Source of the DNA: Saprospiraceae bacterium
Lineage (GTDB): Bacteria > Bacteroidota > Bacteroidia > Chitinophagales > Saprospiraceae
Length of the DNA: 14,356 nucleotides
Assembly (NCBI GenBank): GCA_020528935.1
Contig: JAJDFU010000206.1
Coordinates: 1 to 14,356, forward strand
Direction: 5' to 3'
Below, one piece after another: positions 13,993 through 14,356 of the stretch. The stretch's first letter is position 1; each line of letters begins with the position of its first letter. The notes under the pieces are model-generated. The model saw nothing but the letters and a program-made list of their open reading frames with translations, was not told the DNA's origin and ran no database searches. A program made the translations under genes and the position numbers.

Positions 13993-14356
13993 TTAAAAGT
14001 CCGGGCAGTACACCCCGCGGCGCTGCTGCCCGCAAATCTGATACATCAGCGCAATCTCAAACGCACCCTGGCTATTGCTGGCAGGGGTCAGGGAAGACAC
14101 ATTGACATCGTAGCTGAAGCCTATGGAGAAGGCTTGATAGTCAAAGCGGGAGGACAGTATGATGGCATCGGCCAGCACTCCGCTCTCCTCGCGATTGGCG
14201 ATGCGGGCCCAGGTACCGACGTGGAAAGCCTGGCGTACGCCGCTGCGGTTGCCGAGCAGAAACTTGAAGCTCGTACCTGCGTTCACCTGGAAAGAGGGCC
14301 CCTGGAACATGGCGATGGCACCGGGCACCAGCCCGAAGCGATCGCTGAGCAAGAAC
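13993..14356 (-). CDS. Type IX secretion system membrane protein, PorP/SprF family (C-terminal part)
   Basis: Only the last 120 codons are in the window; the gene continues past the right edge. The family forms outer-membrane beta-barrels that anchor or attach type IX cargo to the machinery. The visible part alternates polar and hydrophobic residues as in barrel strands (FQVNAGTSFKFLL, FSIGFSYDVNVSSL) and contains the family's near-terminal stretch LTPASNSQGAFEIALMY, ending GVYCPDF. Full members have about 300-350 residues. The leading Leu encoded by TTG at 14352 is internal, since the frame stays open to the edge. Many Bacteroidota carry several paralogues, often next to a large adhesin-like cargo gene, which could lie just outside. 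Confidence 0.9.
   Translation of the reverse strand, partial: FLLSDRFGLVPGAIAMFQGPSFQVNAGTSFKFLLGNRSGVRQAFHVGTWARIANREESGVLADAIILSSRFDYQAFSIGFSYDVNVSSLTPASNSQGAFEIALMYQICGQQRRGVYCPDF

Noticed and set aside
1..14356. CRISPR arrays, tRNA or rRNA genes, insertion sequences, phage genes
   Set aside because: No regularly spaced repeats, no cloverleaf or rRNA-like stretch, and no transposase, integrase or phage motifs were seen when reading both strands.

Overview
This GC-rich, gene-dense window looks like the chromosome of a member of the Bacteroidota, most likely a Saprospiria-type lineage; the phylum call is firm and the class call is only an impression. The evidence is a PorX response regulator (receiver plus PglZ domain), the C-terminus of a PorP/SprF-family type IX secretion protein, a DsbD with the usual Bacteroidota architecture, and several upstream boxes matching the Bacteroidota -7 promoter consensus TAnnTTTG. 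All identifications come from reading motifs; no database search was run.

Layout. Positions 1-1063 hold, on the minus strand, a calcium/sodium antiporter and possibly the first codons of a gene leaving the left edge. Positions 1064-1630 are non-coding and contain a roughly 307-bp segment bounded by 13-bp inverted repeats, with a second inverted repeat inside. From 1631, tatC and a small two-helix membrane protein run rightward and meet porX tail to tail at 2938-2941, where the two stop codons share one CTAG. porX diverges from a rightward set: an HD-domain (SAMHD1-like) hydrolase and an alpha/beta hydrolase, then a 314-bp gap with palindromes, then a multi-helix membrane protein, purQ, a secreted nDsbD-like protein and a long dsbD. 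From 12247 to the right edge everything is on the minus strand: bactofilin, AtpZ, a four-helix membrane protein and a biotin carrier protein form a tightly overlapping cluster, preceded by the 3' end of a PorP/SprF gene.

How the genes relate. Cell-envelope functions dominate: Tat export, type IX secretion (PorX, PorP/SprF), periplasmic thiol-disulfide chemistry (the stand-alone nDsbD-like protein and DsbD), ion transport, the bactofilin cytoskeleton and ATP-synthase assembly. Metabolic genes are purQ (purine synthesis), the biotin carrier (acyl-CoA or related carboxylation) and two hydrolases of unknown substrate.

Nothing here is a clear, wholly new system. The items most worth checking are the reiterated nDsbD-like domains (one free, two fused to DsbD), an oddly polar second membrane helix in DsbD, the inverted-repeat segment at 1234-1540, and the placement of ATP-synthase accessory genes with a bactofilin and a biotin carrier but without atpB or atpE.
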